Part shown: piece after piece, positions 13,812-16,415 of the stretch | How the letters are laid out: each line of letters opens with the position of its first letter | Numbering within the stretch: the stretch's first letter is position 1 | DNA from: JADJEI01 sp035328465 | GTDB taxonomy: Bacteria > Bacteroidota > Ignavibacteria > Ignavibacteriales > Ignavibacteriaceae | Assembly: GCA_035328465.1 (NCBI GenBank) | Contig: DAOLIQ010000074.1 | Location: forward strand, 1 to 16,415 | DNA: 16,415 nt | Reading direction: 5' to 3' | Program-made: the position numbers and the translations under genes | Notes under the pieces: generated by a model | Database searches by the model: none | The model's input: only the letters and a program-made list of their open reading frames with translations | What the model was told of the DNA's origin: nothing

Positions 13812-16225
13812 AATAGACCTCTCTTTCCTGCAATAAAATTTGTTGATAAAGTTGCAATTACTACAGCGGTAATTGAACTTAGCGGCATTAAAATCGCCGC
13901 TAGCAAAGGCGTGAGTAACCCCTGCAATGCAATGCTTAACCCAAAAAGATTGTAAGCAATTGATACAGCAAAATTAAATAAAATTATTTTAATGCTCGTG
14001 CGGCTAAACTGAATAAATTCAGATATTTTTTTTAGTTGATCGGCCGCAAGAATTGCGTCACAAGCAGGTGAAAAAGTATTTATATCCTCAGTTACTGAAA
14101 TTCCGATATTTGCCGCACTGAGTGCACCGGCATCGTTTAATCCATCCCCTACCATAAGCACTTTTTTATTTTTTGACTGTAAAGATTTTACAAAGTCAAG
14201 TTTATTTTGAGGTGTTTGATTAAATAATAAAGCATCCTCAGATTTAAAAATTTTTTTTAGGTTCTGTTTCTCACTTTCATTATCTCCTGAAAGTAAAAAC
14301 AAATTAAAATTTTTACTTAGCTTCTTTAGAGTCTCTTCAATCCCGGTTCTATAATGATTTTTTATTAAAAAATATCCGAGATATTCATTATTGATAGAAA
14401 CATAAACCCTTGTGCTTTCTGCACCGGACGGGTCATTAATAATTATTTTTTCAGTACTGACAAATTTTTTAGAACCTGCTTTAACTATATTACCGTAAAT
14501 TTTGCCGGAGAGTCCGCTGCCAGTATGTTCCTCAAAATCCTGAACATCAAAATGGCGCTCGGTATTTATTGAATCAAAAATTCTTTTGCTCAAAGGATGA
14601 GTTGAATTTCTTACCAGAGAGCGAACCATTTCTAACTGGAATTCATTCATTGGATTGCCGACAAACTCAACTTCAGATTTAGAAGTCTGTGTTATCGTTC
14701 CAGTTTTATCAAATACAATCGAATCAATTTTTGAAAGCCCTTCAACAACTTGAGCGTTCTTCAAATAAAAATTATTCCGTCCAAAAATTCTCATCGTATT
14801 GCCAAAAGTGAACGGTGTTGAAAGGGCAAGCGCACAAGGACATGCAACTATCAAAACAGCAGTGAATACATTCCAGCTTAGTGCCGGGTCGATTGTGAAC
14901 CAATAAGCAAATCCTGCAACTGCAATTAAAAGTATCCCAATTGTAAAATATTTGCTAATCATGTTTGACAGTGTTGCGAAATTACTTTCAGAATTTTTAA
15001 TAAAAGAATCATTATTCCAAAGCTGAGTTAAATAACTTTGAGAGACTTCCTTAATGACTTCGAGTTCGATGGTGCCGCCGACTTGTCTTCCGCCAGCATA
15101 AATTAGTTCGCCCGAAACTTTTTTGATTGGAACTGATTCGCCGGTGACGAAACTGTAATCTACCTTTCCCTCCCCATTAAAAAGTATAGCATCAGCAGGA
15201 ATGATTTCATTTTTCCTGATGATTATCCGATTCCCAACGCGAAGATTTGCAACTGGAATTGTTTTCTCTATGTTGTCTATTTTTATTGTAACTCCAAGCG
15301 GGAAGTATGATTTGTAACTTCTTTCGAAATTAAGCGAGTCATAAGTTTTTTGTTGAAATAATTTTCCGATTAAAAGAAAAAATACTAACCCTGTAAGTGA
15401 GTCAAAATATCCTGCCCCATTAGTGATAAATATTTCATAAATACTTCTGATAAATATCACTATAATTCCGAGTGAGATTGGGAAATCAATATTAATGACT
15501 TTCTTCTTTAAACTTTTGTAAGCTGAGAGGAAATATTCCGTTGCCGAATAGAAAAAAACTGGTAGTGCTAATATTAAATTAAGGTAGGCAAAAATTTGAC
15601 GATAGAAAAATTCCGATTTATCAATTGATAAGTATTCCGGAAAGCTAAGCAGCATAATATTGCCAAAGCAAAAGGCTGCTATTCCAATTTTATAATATAA
15701 TTTTTTATTACGAGAAGGTTCTTTGTCCTGTTCAATGGATTCAATATTCAACTGAGGCTCGTAACCAATTGAGGCTAATAGCACAACTATATTTTTTAAA
15801 CTACTATTAGTATTGGAAAATCTGACGCTTAATTTCTTTTTTAGAAAATCAACCCTTGAGTTTAAAATGGCTGAGTTTAATTTAGACAAATTTTCCAATA
15901 ACCAGATGCAGGAACTGCAGTGCATCTGTGGAATGAAAAATGTGATTGTTGTGATACTTTCATCCTTAAAGTCTGTTAGCTTTGATTGAACGATAGGATC
16001 ATCGAGGTAGTCAAATTTTCGTAGGTTTAAGTCGGAAAGCGTGATACCAGGAGATTTTTCAAAATCATAATAATTGCAAAGTTTGTTCTGATTTAATAAT
16101 TCATAAACTGTCTTACATCCATTGCAACAAAAAACTTTGTCATCAATCAAGATTGATTCGTCAGGACAATGGTCTCCGCAATGGTAACAAATCAATTCTT
16201 TTTGAATTTGTTGTGGTGCTGGCAT
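13799..16225 (-). CDS. ccoI: Copper-translocating P1B-type ATPase CcoI (FixI)
   Basis: CcoI exports copper across the inner membrane for the CuB site of the cbb3 oxidase. The 808-residue protein has, in order: an N-terminal Cys-rich domain (C13, C16, C20, C33, C34, C37); a heavy-metal-associated domain with C103-S-S-C106; about eight membrane helices; the intramembrane C462-P463-C464 copper site; the phosphorylation motif DKTGT with D506; an HP dipeptide in the nucleotide domain (STHPLSKR); and the hinge GDGLND at D694/D698. The N-terminal Cys-rich extension and cluster position distinguish it from CopA. It is the first gene of the oxidase cluster, with an AT-rich divergent region before it, so the cluster's promoter should lie there. 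The Shine-Dalgarno sequence is weak. Confidence 0.96.
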   Translation of the reverse strand: MPAPQQIQKELICYHCGDHCPDESILIDDKVFCCNGCKTVYELLNQNKLCNYYDFEKSPGITLSDLNLRKFDYLDDPIVQSKLTDFKDESITTITFFIPQMHCSSCIWLLENLSKLNSAILNSRVDFLKKKLSVRFSNTNSSLKNIVVLLASIGYEPQLNIESIEQDKEPSRNKKLYYKIGIAAFCFGNIMLLSFPEYLSIDKSEFFYRQIFAYLNLILALPVFFYSATEYFLSAYKSLKKKVINIDFPISLGIIVIFIRSIYEIFITNGAGYFDSLTGLVFFLLIGKLFQQKTYDSLNFERSYKSYFPLGVTIKIDNIEKTIPVANLRVGNRIIIRKNEIIPADAILFNGEGKVDYSFVTGESVPIKKVSGELIYAGGRQVGGTIELEVIKEVSQSYLTQLWNNDSFIKNSESNFATLSNMISKYFTIGILLIAVAGFAYWFTIDPALSWNVFTAVLIVACPCALALSTPFTFGNTMRIFGRNNFYLKNAQVVEGLSKIDSIVFDKTGTITQTSKSEVEFVGNPMNEFQLEMVRSLVRNSTHPLSKRIFDSINTERHFDVQDFEEHTGSGLSGKIYGNIVKAGSKKFVSTEKIIINDPSGAESTRVYVSINNEYLGYFLIKNHYRTGIEETLKKLSKNFNLFLLSGDNESEKQNLKKIFKSEDALLFNQTPQNKLDFVKSLQSKNKKVLMVGDGLNDAGALSAANIGISVTEDINTFSPACDAILAADQLKKISEFIQFSRTSIKIILFNFAVSIAYNLFGLSIALQGLLTPLLAAILMPLSSITAVVIATLSTNFIAGKRGLLSRS
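13818..13829 (-). promoter_or_regulatory. Ribosome-binding site deciding the ccoS start
   Basis: On the minus strand AGGAAAGAGAGG lies inside the last codons of ccoI. Its final AGG is three bases before ATT 13814 and six before ATC 13811. It is the only strong Shine-Dalgarno sequence near the ccoS frame and supports initiation at one of these rare codons rather than at an internal TTG. Confidence 0.6.
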
Positions 16226-16397
16226 CTGGTTAAAATACTAAAAATAGAAGTTGCAAAAGTTGATCTTTGCTTTCACATAAAAAAATATTTGGTTAGGAAA
16301 TATAGCAGATTAAAAAATCCGATTTATATAATTTTTAAGAAAAACAAAAATCAATGAGTTACCACAAATCTTCAATGTAATAAAAGGAGAACTTTCT
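16226..16397. other. AT-rich divergent intergenic region before ccoI
   Basis: This 172-base region separates ccoI (minus) from a possible + strand gene. It should hold the promoter of the whole oxidase cluster. I find no TTGAT-N4-ATCAA (FNR/CRP-like) box and no TAnnTTTG element facing ccoI. On the + strand a perfect TATAAT occurs at 16327-16332 but has no fitting -35. A nine-codon mini-frame (ATG 16354 to TAA 16380) ends just before the ribosome-binding site of the next gene. Confidence 0.5.
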
Positions 16398-16415
16398 GTG
16401 ATTGGTCCCCGTCCT
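16398..16415 (+). CDS. Possible start of a + strand gene, cut by the window end
   Basis: AAAGGAGA (16383-16390) is a strong Shine-Dalgarno sequence, followed after seven bases by GTG and five more open codons (I-G-P-R-P) up to the window end. Six codons cannot identify a product. The good ribosome-binding site and its position divergent from the oxidase cluster are the only support. Confidence 0.35.

Noticed and set aside
16253..16270. Inverted repeat GCAAA-N8-TTTGC between the divergent genes as an operator
   Set aside because: The arms are only five bases long and occur in AT-rich DNA; too likely by chance.
16226..16397. FNR/CRP-like box before ccoI
   Set aside because: The only half site, TTGAT at 16260-16264, has no ATCAA partner at the right distance.

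Overview
This window most likely comes from a Gram-negative member of the FCB group, with Ignavibacteria the best fit and a Bacteroidetes relative the alternative. The reasons are its AT-rich DNA, LPS-core genes (Kdo transferase plus a heptosyltransferase-like GT9 enzyme), a fused ccoNO oxidase gene, a one-heme CcoP, and two promoters shaped TTG-N20-TAnnTTTG. Strong Shine-Dalgarno sequences before several genes (ccoN, ccoQ, the DinB-like gene) favour Ignavibacteria over typical Bacteroidetes. This placement is inference from gene features; no search was run.

Layout. At the left edge is a UUCG-loop terminator for a + strand gene outside the window, then a minus-strand 88-residue orphan gene with a good promoter. 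Two + strand LPS genes follow (GT9 glycosyltransferase, then waaA), joined by an ATGA overlap. They meet a minus-strand DinB-like gene tail to tail, with the two stop codons sharing a TTTAAA palindrome. Next, all on the minus strand, are a SugE/Gdx-type small multidrug resistance transporter preceded by a small secreted protein, a beta-barrel-like outer-membrane protein with the clearest promoter in the window, and uvrA.

The right half is one minus-strand cluster for a cbb3-type high-affinity cytochrome c oxidase. In transcription order it reads ccoI, ccoS, ccoNO (fused), ccoQ, ccoP, ccoG, ccoH, then a TauE/SafE (DsbD_2-like) membrane protein. Spacings are 35 nt or less and several genes overlap. 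The parts fit together: CcoI delivers copper, CcoS and CcoH assist assembly, CcoG is a membrane iron-sulfur protein of copper/oxidase maturation, CcoNO/Q/P form the enzyme, and the SafE-like protein probably handles copper or thiols. The cluster is complete only if ccoS is counted. That gene was found by reading through the ccoI-ccoNO gap: it has no ATG/GTG/TTG start at the right place and appears to start at ATT or ATC behind a strong Shine-Dalgarno sequence.

The far right edge is an AT-rich divergent intergenic region and the first six codons of a possible + strand gene. I see no rRNA, tRNA, CRISPR array, insertion sequence or phage gene. No stretch over 300 bases lacks a gene. The window is mostly conserved housekeeping and respiratory content, and I found no convincing undescribed system. 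The items most worth checking are the non-canonical ccoS start, the promoter pattern, the secreted protein paired with sugE, and the poly-G tract inside ccoNO.
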